DNA of 64,000 bases from an uncultured Flavobacteriaceae bacterium. GTDB lineage: Bacteria > Bacteroidota > Bacteroidia > Flavobacteriales > Flavobacteriaceae. This document shows positions 1 through 8,172 of the stretch, one piece after another. How positions within the stretch are numbered: position 1 is the first letter of the stretch; every line of letters starts with the position of its first letter. Under the pieces are notes generated by a model. The model did not search any database. It was not told the DNA's origin and saw only the letters and a list, made by a program, of their open reading frames with translations. The stretch covers positions 61,032 through 125,031 of the forward strand of contig CALSMD010000008.1 of NCBI GenBank assembly GCA_943787365.1. The letters run 5' to 3'. Position numbers and translations under genes: made by a program.

Positions 1-277
1 TTCCGTTGTCTTTGCTTTCGGCTTCTGCAAATCGGTTCAAATTGGCTTCAATTAAATGGGCTATTTTCAGTAAAATAGAACTCCGGTTTTCAATGGAGGT
101 TTCAGACCAAGGGATGAATGCTTTTTGAGCCGCCTTGTAAGCTACTTGTACATCTTTAGAACATGAGTTTGGAATTTTTCCATAGACTAAACCATTTGAG
201 GGATCTGTATTGTCTATCCATTCATTTTGAATTGGATTTACAAACGTACCGTCAATATAGTTTTGTATTTGAATCAT
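1..277 (-). CDS. Aldehyde dehydrogenase, N-terminal part (probable 2-aminomuconate semialdehyde dehydrogenase), cut by window edge
   Basis: The first 92 residues of an NAD(P)-dependent aldehyde dehydrogenase are present. They start with [13 protein letters not shown] and continue through the DPSNG and W-S-E-T-S-x-E-x-R segments typical of the family's N-terminal nucleotide-binding domain. The catalytic Cys and Glu lie off the left edge. The ATG overlaps the TGA of the upstream RidA-type gene (ATGA), so the two are translationally linked. Directly downstream of kynU, KMO and a RidA-type deaminase, the likely substrate is 2-aminomuconate semialdehyde in the meta-cleavage branch of 3-hydroxyanthranilate breakdown. 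The family is seen directly; the substrate is inferred from the operon. Confidence 0.85.
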   Translation of the reverse strand, partial: MIQIQNYIDGTFVNPIQNEWIDNTDPSNGLVYGKIPNSCSKDVQVAYKAAQKAFIPWSETSIENRSSILLKIAHLIEANLNRFAEAESKDNG

Positions 278-678
278 GCTTGTTTTTTATAGGCCATTAC
301 TTTAATTTCAACAACCAAATCGGGATGAGGAAGTTGGTGAACCGCAACTGTAGTACGTGTAGGACCGGTTTCTGAACTGAAAAACTCAGCATAGACTTTG
401 TTGTATCCAGCAAAATCGTTCATATTTACCAAAAAGGTAGTTACATCAACCACATCTTCTAGGCTGGCTCCTTCGTTGATTAAATTGGTGTTTATATTTT
501 GAAGGACTTCACGTGTTTGAGTTTCAATATTTAAGTGCTTTGTGCCCATTTCATCAATTCGATCCACCCCTGCAATACTATTGTCTGCACGTCTCGAACT
601 GGTCCCTGATACAAAGATAAAATCTCCAACACGTTTGGTGTGTGGATAGGCGCCTCTTGGTGTTACTTTGGTACTCAT
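274..678 (-). CDS. RidA/YjgF-family protein, probable 2-aminomuconate deaminase
   Basis: This 134-residue protein has the usual length and pattern of the RidA (YjgF/YER057c/UK114) family: an N-terminal [17 protein letters not shown] strand, a central segment with N-I-x-x-x-L, and a C-terminal GPTRTTVAV followed by VEIKVMAY, including the conserved arginine. RidA proteins hydrolyse enamines and imines. A branch of the family deaminates 2-aminomuconate in 3-hydroxyanthranilate and 2-aminophenol degradation. It lies 12 bases after KMO and overlaps the aldehyde dehydrogenase start by 4 bases. The context therefore favours the deaminase role over generic RidA housekeeping; this is inference. Confidence 0.85.
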   Translation of the reverse strand: MSTKVTPRGAYPHTKRVGDFIFVSGTSSRRADNSIAGVDRIDEMGTKHLNIETQTREVLQNINTNLINEGASLEDVVDVTTFLVNMNDFAGYNKVYAEFFSSETGPTRTTVAVHQLPHPDLVVEIKVMAYKKQA

Positions 679-690
679 AGTGCTTGTTTT

Positions 691-2094
691 TTAGTGCTTT
701 AATGGTTTTGAAATTGTAGCTTCCGAAAGAATACTGTTGGTTTCTTCTTGTATTTTTTTTAGTTGTTTTGATACACTTTCTTTGGGGTCTATTTTTTGAT
801 TTGATAACATGCTCAAAATTGCTTTGTCTTGGGCACGACCCACCGTCATGGCTTCCTTATAACCAATCGTTTCTTTAAAAGTTACCAATGAATATTTCGA
901 ATAATAAGTCTCTGGGAATTCAGCTTCTAAAGCCATTTCAATTTTTCGTTTTTCTTGAAATATTGGATTGGCGATATGGTCTTTCATTTCATGAAAATTG
1001 TCGATTGCTAAATCGGCAATTGCATCAGTATCCACTTTTCTGTGTATTTCAAAGGCTTTGAATGTAGCTTCCCAATTGCCGTCATGAGTGTCTAAAAACG
1101 CATCAAATTCAACCACATCTTCAAAGGAACAATTCATGCCTTGTCCGTAAAATGGAACAATAGCGTGCGCAGCATCTCCGAGTAAAAGACTGTTGCCTTT
1201 ATAATGCCAAGGAAAACATTTAACGGTTCCTAAAGGAGCTGTTGGGTTTTCAAAAAACTCATCTACTAAATCCGGCATTAAGTCCAGTGCATCAGGAAAC
1301 TCCTTTTTAAAAAATTCGGTAACAATTTCAGGAGTTGTTAAATTATTGAAATTATAAGCCCCTGATTCGTAACTTAGAAAGAGAGTAACTGTAAAACTAC
1401 CATCTAAATTAGGCAATGCAATAATCATAAAATCGCCTCTTGGCCATATATGAAGGGCATTTTTATAAGCTCTAAAGTCGCCATTTTTTGTAGGTTGAAT
1501 GGTGAGTTCTTTATAGCCGTGGGTCAGATAATTCTGAGAAAAACTGAATAAAAATTTACGTTCTTGGAAATAACTTTTTCTTAGGGAGGAGCCTGCGCCA
1601 TCTGTTCCAAAGATGAGGTCTGCTGATACTTCAAAAGCTTCGCCAGTAGTAGTATCTTCAAAAAATCCTACTTTGGATTCGAAATCTACTTTTTGACAGC
1701 GTTTTTCAAATTCAATGCTTACATTGTCCAAAGCTTCCGCTTCATCTAATAAAAGAGCGGTCAGTAATTCTCTTGATATGGAATTTATAAACTCATTTTC
1801 ACGTCCGCTGTAGTTAGAAAGAACGGTATTTCCTTCAATATCGTGAATCATTCTTCCGTGCATTGGAATGCATAAGGATTCAACTTTTGATTCCAATCCA
1901 ACCATTTTAATCGCTTTGAGTCCACGATTTGAAAATGCTAAATTGATAGAACGTCCCGCACTGATATCTACTTTTCGTAAATCTTGACGCATTTCAATGA
2001 CACGTACTCTAAATCCGCGTTGACCCAGTCGCAAAGCGAGTAAGGATCCACAGAGTCCTGCGCCAATAATCAATATGGATTCTTGTTTAGGCAT
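691..2094 (-). CDS. kmo: Kynurenine 3-monooxygenase
   Basis: This 467-residue FAD-dependent aromatic hydroxylase converts L-kynurenine to 3-hydroxykynurenine using NADPH and O2. The dinucleotide-binding motif GAGLCG is at residues 11-16. The second FAD motif, GDAAHAIVPFYGQGMN, begins at about residue 306 and has the KMO-type F-Y-G-Q-G-x-N signature. Length fits the bacterial KMO family. Its start overlaps the 3' end of kynU by 8 bases, so the two are co-translated. In bacteria this gene marks the kynurenine route of tryptophan degradation or quinolinate synthesis. The downstream genes favour degradation here. Confidence 0.95.
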   Translation of the reverse strand: MPKQESILIIGAGLCGSLLALRLGQRGFRVRVIEMRQDLRKVDISAGRSINLAFSNRGLKAIKMVGLESKVESLCIPMHGRMIHDIEGNTVLSNYSGRENEFINSISRELLTALLLDEAEALDNVSIEFEKRCQKVDFESKVGFFEDTTTGEAFEVSADLIFGTDGAGSSLRKSYFQERKFLFSFSQNYLTHGYKELTIQPTKNGDFRAYKNALHIWPRGDFMIIALPNLDGSFTVTLFLSYESGAYNFNNLTTPEIVTEFFKKEFPDALDLMPDLVDEFFENPTAPLGTVKCFPWHYKGNSLLLGDAAHAIVPFYGQGMNCSFEDVVEFDAFLDTHDGNWEATFKAFEIHRKVDTDAIADLAIDNFHEMKDHIANPIFQEKRKIEMALEAEFPETYYSKYSLVTFKETIGYKEAMTVGRAQDKAILSMLSNQKIDPKESVSKQLKKIQEETNSILSEATISKPLKH

Positions 2095-3358
2095 TTAAAA
2101 TAGTTTTTAAGTTTTCTACCATTTTATAAACGTCTTCAAAGGAATTGTAAAAAGGGGTAGGAGCACAACGAATCACATCGGGTGTTCTCCAGTCGGTAAT
2201 CACATGTGCTTCTGTGAGTTTAGTGTGAAGAGTTTTGTTAGCGTTTTTTACTTGTATGGACAATTGGCATCCTCTTTGTTCAGGATCTTTTGGAGTTATT
2301 ATAGAAATATTTTTATTGTTTAAATTCAAAATAAGATATTCTAAGTATCCCGTTAGTTGTATAGATTTTGTTCTTAATGCTTGCATTCCAACTTCACTGA
2401 ATAATTCCAATGACGCTTTAATTGCCGCCATGGATAAAATGGGTGGATTGCTTAATTGCCAACCTTCTGCACCGGGGGTGATATCTAAGGGTTGTCGCAT
2501 GTCAAAACGGGTTTCTTTGTTTTGACTCCACCAACCTGCAAACCGTTTTAAGGAAGTGTCATGGGCATATCGTTCGTGAACAAAAATCCCGCCAAGACTC
2601 CCTGGGCCAGAATTCATATATTTATAGGTACACCAAGCTGCAAAATCGACTCCTGATTCATGTAGTTTTGGCTGAATATTTCCTACGCCATGTGCCAAGT
2701 CAATTCCAACTTTGCACTCCTTTTGATGACCCAATTCGGCAATTCGTTTTAAATCTAAGAATTGTCCTGTATAATAATTAACGCCTCCAATTAATAGTAA
2801 AGCAATTTCATCGCCTTGAGTTTTTAAAATGGATTCTAAATCCTCGATATTTAGAAGTGTTTCACCATCTCTTGGGCTCCATTCTATAAGTGACTCTGAA
2901 GGATCAAATCCATGGAACTGTAACTGTGTTTCTACAGCGTAACGATCGGATGGAAAGGCGTCACTTTCAATCACGATTTTGTATTTTGTTTCAGTCGGTT
3001 GATAAAAAGAAACCATCAGTAAATGAAGATTTGTTGTCAGTGTATTCATGATGACCACTTCTATCGGTTTTGCTCCTACAATCTCCGCCATGGTTTCAGT
3101 AAGAAATTCGTGGTAAGGCATCCAAGGATTTTTGGCTTCAAAATGTCCTTCTACTCCAAGTTTTGCCCAATCATCTAGCTCTTGTTGTATGTGATTTTTA
3201 GTTTGTTTAGGTTGAAGTCCTAAAGAGTTTCCTGTGAAGTATAACCACTCCTCACCGTCTGCATTTTTAGGAATGTGAAACTTTTCACGGTAGTTTGCTA
3301 AAGGATCTTTTTGATCTTGAGCTTTAGCATAATCGATTCCAGGCTTATGACTTGTCAA
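2087..3358 (-). CDS. kynU: Kynureninase
   Basis: This 423-residue PLP enzyme of aminotransferase fold type I cleaves kynurenine or 3-hydroxykynurenine to anthranilate or 3-hydroxyanthranilate plus alanine. The N-terminal YFTGNSLGLQP segment is characteristic. The PLP-binding lysine is in CTYKYMNSGPG (about Lys246), after the conserved Asp/His segment GIDLAHGVGN. It is the first gene of the operon, with a plausible Bacteroidota -7 box upstream. Tryptophan 2,3-dioxygenase, 3-hydroxyanthranilate dioxygenase and the semialdehyde decarboxylase are not in the window and may lie beyond its left edge. Confidence 0.95.
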   Translation of the reverse strand: MTSHKPGIDYAKAQDQKDPLANYREKFHIPKNADGEEWLYFTGNSLGLQPKQTKNHIQQELDDWAKLGVEGHFEAKNPWMPYHEFLTETMAEIVGAKPIEVVIMNTLTTNLHLLMVSFYQPTETKYKIVIESDAFPSDRYAVETQLQFHGFDPSESLIEWSPRDGETLLNIEDLESILKTQGDEIALLLIGGVNYYTGQFLDLKRIAELGHQKECKVGIDLAHGVGNIQPKLHESGVDFAAWCTYKYMNSGPGSLGGIFVHERYAHDTSLKRFAGWWSQNKETRFDMRQPLDITPGAEGWQLSNPPILSMAAIKASLELFSEVGMQALRTKSIQLTGYLEYLILNLNNKNISIITPKDPEQRGCQLSIQVKNANKTLHTKLTEAHVITDWRTPDVIRCAPTPFYNSFEDVYKMVENLKTILNA

Positions 3359-3380
3359 CAGTTAGTAGTTTGAATTCTCT

Positions 3381-3388
3381 CAAAAATA
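3381..3388 (-). promoter_or_regulatory. Possible -7 box for the kynU operon
   Basis: The minus strand reads TATTTTTG, a match to the Bacteroidota -7 consensus TAnnTTTG, about 23 bases before the kynU start codon. A run of T lies where the -33 TTTG would be, but the G is missing. The AT-rich background makes chance matches common. Confidence 0.35.
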
Positions 3389-3429
3389 AACAATTTTGAT
3401 TGAAAAAAAATGGAATTGCAGTCTAAAAA

Positions 3430-4092
3430 TTAATGGTTTGATTTAAGTAAGTGTGGAAATTTCTGTTGAAATTTTCGTAAACGGGGTATAGAAACATTCC
3501 GTATGTAGGAATTATTGGGATGCAAACGCTCATAATTTTGATGATAGTCTTCACCTTTCCAAAATTTTTGAAATGGATAGACTTCTGCTGCAATGGTTGC
3601 ATTTAACGATTTTGCAAGTGCTTCTTTTTTTAGTTCTATAAGTGTTTTTTGAGTTTCATTTTGATAAAAAATAATAGAGCGGTATTGCGATCCTCTATCA
3701 GGTCCTTGACCATTGACTTGAGTCGCATTTTGAGACCCAAAATACACATCTAGTAGGGTTGAGAAGCTGACAACTGTGGGGTCGTAAATAACTTCTACTG
3801 CTTCGGCATGACCTGTCCTACCTGTGTTGCTTGATTGGTAGGTTGGGTTCTTTGTATGACCGCCTGCATAGCCATTAATGACTTCTAAAACGCCTTTGAC
3901 ACTTTCATAAACTGCTTCGACACACCAAAAGCAACCACTGGCAAAATAGGCACGTGCCATACCATCTTTGAGAGGGACTTCAACTGGGGAAGCATTCTTT
4001 ATGTCAAGTTGATTTTTAGAGTCTTCTTTTTTAGTTTGACAACTTATAAAACTGAAAGTCAGACAAAGCAGTAATGTGGCAAGATTTTTCAT
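3430..4092 (-). CDS. msrA: Peptide-methionine (S)-S-oxide reductase, lipoprotein form
   Basis: This 220-residue protein reduces methionine-S-sulfoxide. The catalytic GCFWC motif has its nucleophile at about Cys54. The family segments GYAGGHTKNPTY and GHAEAVEV follow. The N-terminus is a lipoprotein signal peptide with lipobox FISC and acylated Cys at residue 18, so the enzyme is probably anchored in the envelope and repairs oxidised periplasmic or surface proteins. The extension beyond the usual ~170-residue cytosolic core is the signal plus linker. It stands alone between the kynurenine operon and the coiled-coil gene. Confidence 0.95.
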   Translation of the reverse strand: MKNLATLLLCLTFSFISCQTKKEDSKNQLDIKNASPVEVPLKDGMARAYFASGCFWCVEAVYESVKGVLEVINGYAGGHTKNPTYQSSNTGRTGHAEAVEVIYDPTVVSFSTLLDVYFGSQNATQVNGQGPDRGSQYRSIIFYQNETQKTLIELKKEALAKSLNATIAAEVYPFQKFWKGEDYHQNYERLHPNNSYIRNVSIPRLRKFQQKFPHLLKSNH

Positions 4093-4166
4093 GGAAGTAT
4101 TTGTTAATTTATGGAATAAAACTACAATCCAGATTTTATAAAAGTGTGAAAATTATATTAAATAAA

Positions 4167-4196
4167 AAAAGCCCTCATTAAAAAATGAAGGCTTTG
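4167..4196 (-). terminator. Intrinsic terminator after the degenerate zinc-ribbon gene
   Basis: A 9-bp stem (GCCCTCATT against AATGAAGGC, one mismatch) with a short A-rich loop is followed on the minus strand by a T run. It lies about 20 bases past the stop of the gene ending at 4216, before msrA starts. Confidence 0.7.
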
Positions 4197-4215
4197 AATA
4201 ATTTGTAGGAAAAAA

Positions 4216-4995
4216 CTAAAGTTTAGAAATTAATTTTTCCATTTTAATTTTTTGTTCTTCAGCTAAGACAGCATCTACTAAAATTCGACCACTGTGTTCA
4301 TCTGTAATGATTTTTTTACGAGATGCAATTTCCATTTGCACTTGTGGTGGGATTGTAAAGTAAGATCCACCCGAAGCTCCTCTTTCAATAGGAACAATGG
4401 CTAAGCCATTTTTGACGTTTGTACGTATTTTAGTATAAGCTTTTACAAGGCGTTCTTCAATATTTTTTTTGTAATCCTCTGATTTAGCTAATAGAAGTTT
4501 TTCTTCTTTTTCGGTTTCAGCAAGGATTGCATCAAGATCGGCTTTTTTGTGTTTTAAATGTGTTTCACGTTCTTCTAAACGTTCTTTTGTAGAAGAAATT
4601 ACAGCATTTTTTTGTTCCATCTGAGCCATAAATTCTTTGATGTGTTTTTCAGCCAATTGGATTTCTAATTCTTGAAACTCAACTTCTTTAGTTAAAGAAT
4701 TAAATTCACGATTGTTACGAACATTTTTTTGTTGCTCAGTATATTTTTTAATCAATCCAGTAGCTTCCTCAATAAGAATCTTTTTAGATTTTATTTGATT
4801 TTCGATTTCAGCAAGATTTTCTTCAAACTTTTCAACTCTGTTTTTGAATCCTTCAACATCGTCTTCTAAATCTCTAACTTCTAAAGGAAGTTCTCCTCTT
4901 ACATTTCTAATTTCGTCAACTCTTGAGTCGATTAATTGTAAATCATAAAGAGCTCTTAATCGATCCTCTACGCTTAGTTCTTTCTTTTTAGCCAT
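4216..4995 (-). CDS. Coiled-coil protein with degenerate C4 zinc-ribbon domain (COG1579 family)
   Basis: This 259-residue protein is largely a long charged coiled coil (about residues 20-190). The C-terminal domain corresponds to the zf-RING_7 ribbon of COG1579. The fold signature is clear (IPPQ, then GRILVD). However, the positions that carry the four zinc cysteines in the family (CxxC before IPPQ and CxxC before GRIL) read G-A-S-G-G-S and D-E-H-S here, so none of the ligands remains. The function of the family is poorly defined. The gene follows the Nif3-like gene with a 2-base gap and is surely co-transcribed with it; this pairing is common in Bacteroidota. Confidence 0.85.
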   Translation of the reverse strand: MAKKKELSVEDRLRALYDLQLIDSRVDEIRNVRGELPLEVRDLEDDVEGFKNRVEKFEENLAEIENQIKSKKILIEEATGLIKKYTEQQKNVRNNREFNSLTKEVEFQELEIQLAEKHIKEFMAQMEQKNAVISSTKERLEERETHLKHKKADLDAILAETEKEEKLLLAKSEDYKKNIEERLVKAYTKIRTNVKNGLAIVPIERGASGGSYFTIPPQVQMEIASRKKIITDEHSGRILVDAVLAEEQKIKMEKLISKL

Positions 4996-4997
4996 GC

Positions 4998-6092
4998 TTA
5001 TTTGTACTTTACAGGATTTGTATTTGTATTTGATAAAAGGACTGCAAAATTAGTAATTTTTTTCTTAAGATGAGCAACTAAAATATTTTTTATATGTTGC
5101 TCACTTTCATAGTGCCCAACGTCTGCTAGTACAATCTTGTTTTCTGCACTAAAAAAGTCATGATATTTTAGATCTGCTGTAATAAAGGCATCTGCACCAA
5201 CAGCTTTAGCGGCTTCAATCGCAAAGCTTCCTGATCCGCCTAAAACAGCTACTTTTTGTATAGGGGTTTCTAATAATTCAGAATGCCTTATAACCGAACT
5301 GTTTAAACGGCTTTTTAATAAGTTTATAAATGAAGCTCCATCCATTGGTTGCTCCAATAAACCAACCATCCCCATCCCAATATGTTGATTTTTATTTTCT
5401 AATGTCACAACTTCATAAGGAATTTCTTCGTAGGGGTGGGTGCTGAAAAGTGCTTTCAGAACGTCATTTTCTAAATGTTTAGCAAAGCTAACCGTGATTT
5501 TTGTTTCTGAAACTTTTTGTAATTCATGTTTAGCTCCAATAACAGGGTTGGAATGCTCATTTCCTTTAAAAGTTCCAGTACCGGTACTATTGAAACTACA
5601 GTCCGTGTAATTCCCGATGCTTCCAGCACCACACGCAAACAAGGCTGTTCTTGTGGCGTCTGCATCTTTTTCTGGGACATAAGTGGTCAATTGCTTGATT
5701 GTGCCCGCTTGTGGAATTAAAATAGCTTTGTTTTTTAGTCCTAATAGATCGCAAAGTCCAGTATTCGCCCCTTCAAAAGCATTGTCTAGTGCTGTATGAA
5801 TGGCGTAAATAGCAATTTTATGTTTGATTGCTTTGATTAATACACGTTCTACATAAGTTTTTCCCGTTATTTTTTTGAGTCCTTTAAAAATAATCGGATG
5901 AAAACTAATAATCAAATTACATTGGTTTTCAATAGCCTCATCGACGACCGCTTCAAGGGTGTCCAACGTGACCAATACCCCTGTTAATTCAGTGTTTTTA
6001 TCACCGACCAAAAGGCCTACATTATCAAATTCTTCAGCATAGGCAAGTGGAGCCAAAGCCTCTAAATGCGTAATCACATCTTGAACTATCAT
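4998..6092 (-). CDS. Nif3-like dinuclear metal centre protein (DUF34)
   Basis: This 364-residue protein has the two halves of the Nif3/YbgI family. The N-terminal half carries NLIISFHPIIFKG, whose His is a metal ligand, and AIHTALDN. The C-terminal half carries GGSGS and DVGHYESEQ. A CutA-like insertion lies between them (about residues 130-235), as in the long family members. The proteins form hexameric toroids with a two-metal site. Their biochemical role is not settled, and annotation as GTP cyclohydrolase type 2 is uncertain. It heads a two-gene operon with the coiled-coil protein and is divergent from lpxK. Confidence 0.9.
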   Translation of the reverse strand: MIVQDVITHLEALAPLAYAEEFDNVGLLVGDKNTELTGVLVTLDTLEAVVDEAIENQCNLIISFHPIIFKGLKKITGKTYVERVLIKAIKHKIAIYAIHTALDNAFEGANTGLCDLLGLKNKAILIPQAGTIKQLTTYVPEKDADATRTALFACGAGSIGNYTDCSFNSTGTGTFKGNEHSNPVIGAKHELQKVSETKITVSFAKHLENDVLKALFSTHPYEEIPYEVVTLENKNQHIGMGMVGLLEQPMDGASFINLLKSRLNSSVIRHSELLETPIQKVAVLGGSGSFAIEAAKAVGADAFITADLKYHDFFSAENKIVLADVGHYESEQHIKNILVAHLKKKITNFAVLLSNTNTNPVKYK

Positions 6093-6109
6093 AAGTTTTT
6101 GTTTAAGTT

Positions 6110-6117
6110 CAAAGATA
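6110..6117 (-). promoter_or_regulatory. Possible -7 box for the Nif3-like gene
   Basis: The minus strand reads TATCTTTG, an exact TAnnTTTG match, 17 bases before the start codon in the 45-base divergent gap shared with lpxK. I see no good -33 element. Confidence 0.4.
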
Positions 6118-6137
6118 AAATAATTACTTTCGTTGCA

Positions 6138-7142
6138 ATGAAGCTTTTTAGAAAAATATTATTTCCCTTTGTACCCTTCTATTATGCGGCGGTGTTTTTA
6201 AGGAATAAATTCTATGATTGGTCGCTCTATAAGTCCAAATCTTATGAGTTTCCATTGCTCTGTGTTGGTAATTTGTCAGTAGGTGGAACTGGAAAAACAC
6301 CCATGATCGAATATTTAATTTCACTACTCGATTCTAAATATAAGTTAGCAACCCTAAGCCGTGGGTATGGACGAAAGTCCAAAGGTTTTCTTATAGCGAG
6401 TTCAGGTGTAAGGTCTCAAGATATTGGAGATGAGCCTTTACAGATTTATAATAAATTTAAAAACATTACGGTTTCTGTTGATGCTGATCGTCAGAATGGA
6501 TTAAAGCGTCTCATTCAAAATGATCCTTCTTTGGAAGTTGTGTTGTTAGACGATGCGTTTCAACACCGAAAAGTCACGGCCGGATTTAATATTCTGTTAA
6601 CCGCATACGATCAATTATATTGTGATGATTTTGTTTTGCCTACGGGAAACCTAAGAGAGCCTAAATCGGGTGCCAAACGTGCACAGGTGATTGTAGTAAG
6701 CAAGTGTCCAGAACAGATGAGTGGTTTAGAGAAAACACAAATCAAAAAACGGTTAAATCCAGAATCCAATCAAGCCGTATTTTTTAGTAGTATTCAGTAT
6801 AGTGATAGGTTGAGGTCATCTACTTCAAGTCGAGATTTGAAAGATTTAATAGGAATTCATTTCACATTGGTAACAGGGATTGCAAACCCAACTCCTTTGG
6901 TTGAGTATTTAATTAATTTAGGACTTGATTTTGAGCATTTGAATTTCAAAGATCATCATGAGTTTTCTAAATCTGAATTAGATTTGATTCATTCAAAATC
7001 GCTGGTAGTAACTACCGAAAAAGATTTTTCACGTTTACAATCAGAATCCAAAGATCAGATTTACTATTTGCCTATTCAATTAAAAATAGATGAAGCAGCG
7101 GAGTTTGAACGTTTGGTGGAGACTTATGTTGAGGAGTTTTAG
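6138..7142 (+). CDS. lpxK: Tetraacyldisaccharide 4'-kinase (lipid A)
   Basis: This enzyme phosphorylates the 4' position of the lipid A disaccharide precursor at the inner membrane. An N-terminal hydrophobic segment is followed by the Walker A motif (VGNLSVGGTGKTP), then LSRGYGRKSKG and LLDDAFQHR, all typical of LpxK. The ATG at 6138 (MKLFRKILFP) gives 334 residues and matches the family N-terminus. A longer reading from 6066 would run into the divergent Nif3-like gene and is not supported. The gene is monocistronic between divergent and convergent neighbours. Confidence 0.95.
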   Translation: MKLFRKILFPFVPFYYAAVFLRNKFYDWSLYKSKSYEFPLLCVGNLSVGGTGKTPMIEYLISLLDSKYKLATLSRGYGRKSKGFLIASSGVRSQDIGDEPLQIYNKFKNITVSVDADRQNGLKRLIQNDPSLEVVLLDDAFQHRKVTAGFNILLTAYDQLYCDDFVLPTGNLREPKSGAKRAQVIVVSKCPEQMSGLEKTQIKKRLNPESNQAVFFSSIQYSDRLRSSTSSRDLKDLIGIHFTLVTGIANPTPLVEYLINLGLDFEHLNFKDHHEFSKSELDLIHSKSLVVTTEKDFSRLQSESKDQIYYLPIQLKIDEAAEFERLVETYVEEF

Positions 7143-7177
7143 GGGTGATAAATTAGGCTAATGTGTAAAAAAAATAG

Positions 7178-8170
7178 CTAAACAGTTATCCTATAAATCA
7201 AATCTATGATACGGCTGGAGTAGCCTGTTTCATTATCGTACCATCCAATAATTTTTACCATCGTTCCAATGACAGAGGTCATTTGTGCATCAAAAACACA
7301 GGAATGCGTGTTTCCTACAATATCAACCGAAACAATGGGATCTTCGGTATATTCTAAAACTCCTTTAAAAGTCGTTTCTGAAGCCTTTTTAAATGCACTA
7401 TTAATCGCTTCTAGTGAGGTTTCTTTTTTAACATTAAATGTAATATCCGTGAGCGATCCGTTAATAACCGGCACTCGAATTCCACAACCTCCAATACAGT
7501 TGGCTAATTCTGGAAAAACTTTTGTCAATGCTTTTGCTGCTCCTGTTGTTGTAGGGACAATAGACTGTCCTGCAGCGCGAGCCCGTCTTAAATCTTTGTG
7601 GGGTTGGTCGTGTAAACTCTGATCGGTTGTATAGGAATGAACCGTTGTGATGTACGCTTGATTAATACCGCAAAGTTCATTGATAATGGACACCATTGGC
7701 GCGGCATTATTGGTGGTACATGAAGCATTTGAAATGATGCTGTCTTTTGTGTTTAATAAATCATCATTAACTCCTAATACAACTGTTTTAAGATCGTCAT
7801 CTAATGGAGGAACACTCAAAATAACTTTGGTAGCTCCGTTGGTAATATGGTGAGTTAACTCTTTTTGGGTTTTAAATTTTCCAGTGGCTTCAATGACAAT
7901 ATCCACATCGTAGGGCATCCAGTTGAGGTTTTTAGGATGGGTTTTGTTTAAGACAGGAATGGTTTTTCCATCAAAGATGATGTTTGAAAAATTGCTAGAA
8001 ACAGGACTGTTTAAAGTGCCGTGAATACTGTCGTACTTGAGTAGATGCGCTAAGGTTTTAGTATCCGCCAGATCGTTAATAGCAACTACTTCAATCGTAG
8101 GATGGGATTGCAGGAGTCTAAACACCCGCCGACCGATACGCCCAAAGCCGTTAATGGCAACCCGTACCAT
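7178..8170 (-). CDS. gap: Glyceraldehyde-3-phosphate dehydrogenase, type I
   Basis: This 330-residue protein has the NAD-binding INGFGRIGRRVFR at the N-terminus, an Asp near residue 33 that favours NAD over NADP, the catalytic SNASCTTN (Cys about 151), and the C-terminal WYDNETGYSSR. It catalyses the reversible oxidation of glyceraldehyde-3-phosphate in glycolysis and gluconeogenesis. It begins 2 bases after the lipA stop, so the two are probably one transcript. Flavobacteria often carry more than one gap gene; which role this copy has cannot be told from the sequence. Confidence 0.95.
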   Translation of the reverse strand: MVRVAINGFGRIGRRVFRLLQSHPTIEVVAINDLADTKTLAHLLKYDSIHGTLNSPVSSNFSNIIFDGKTIPVLNKTHPKNLNWMPYDVDIVIEATGKFKTQKELTHHITNGATKVILSVPPLDDDLKTVVLGVNDDLLNTKDSIISNASCTTNNAAPMVSIINELCGINQAYITTVHSYTTDQSLHDQPHKDLRRARAAGQSIVPTTTGAAKALTKVFPELANCIGGCGIRVPVINGSLTDITFNVKKETSLEAINSAFKKASETTFKGVLEYTEDPIVSVDIVGNTHSCVFDAQMTSVIGTMVKIIGWYDNETGYSSRIIDLIYRITV

Positions 8171-8172
8171 GA

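Noticed and set aside
6066..6137. Upstream start of lpxK at 6066.
   Set aside because: It overlaps the divergent Nif3-like gene. The 24 extra residues are not part of LpxK, and the ATG at 6138 matches the family.
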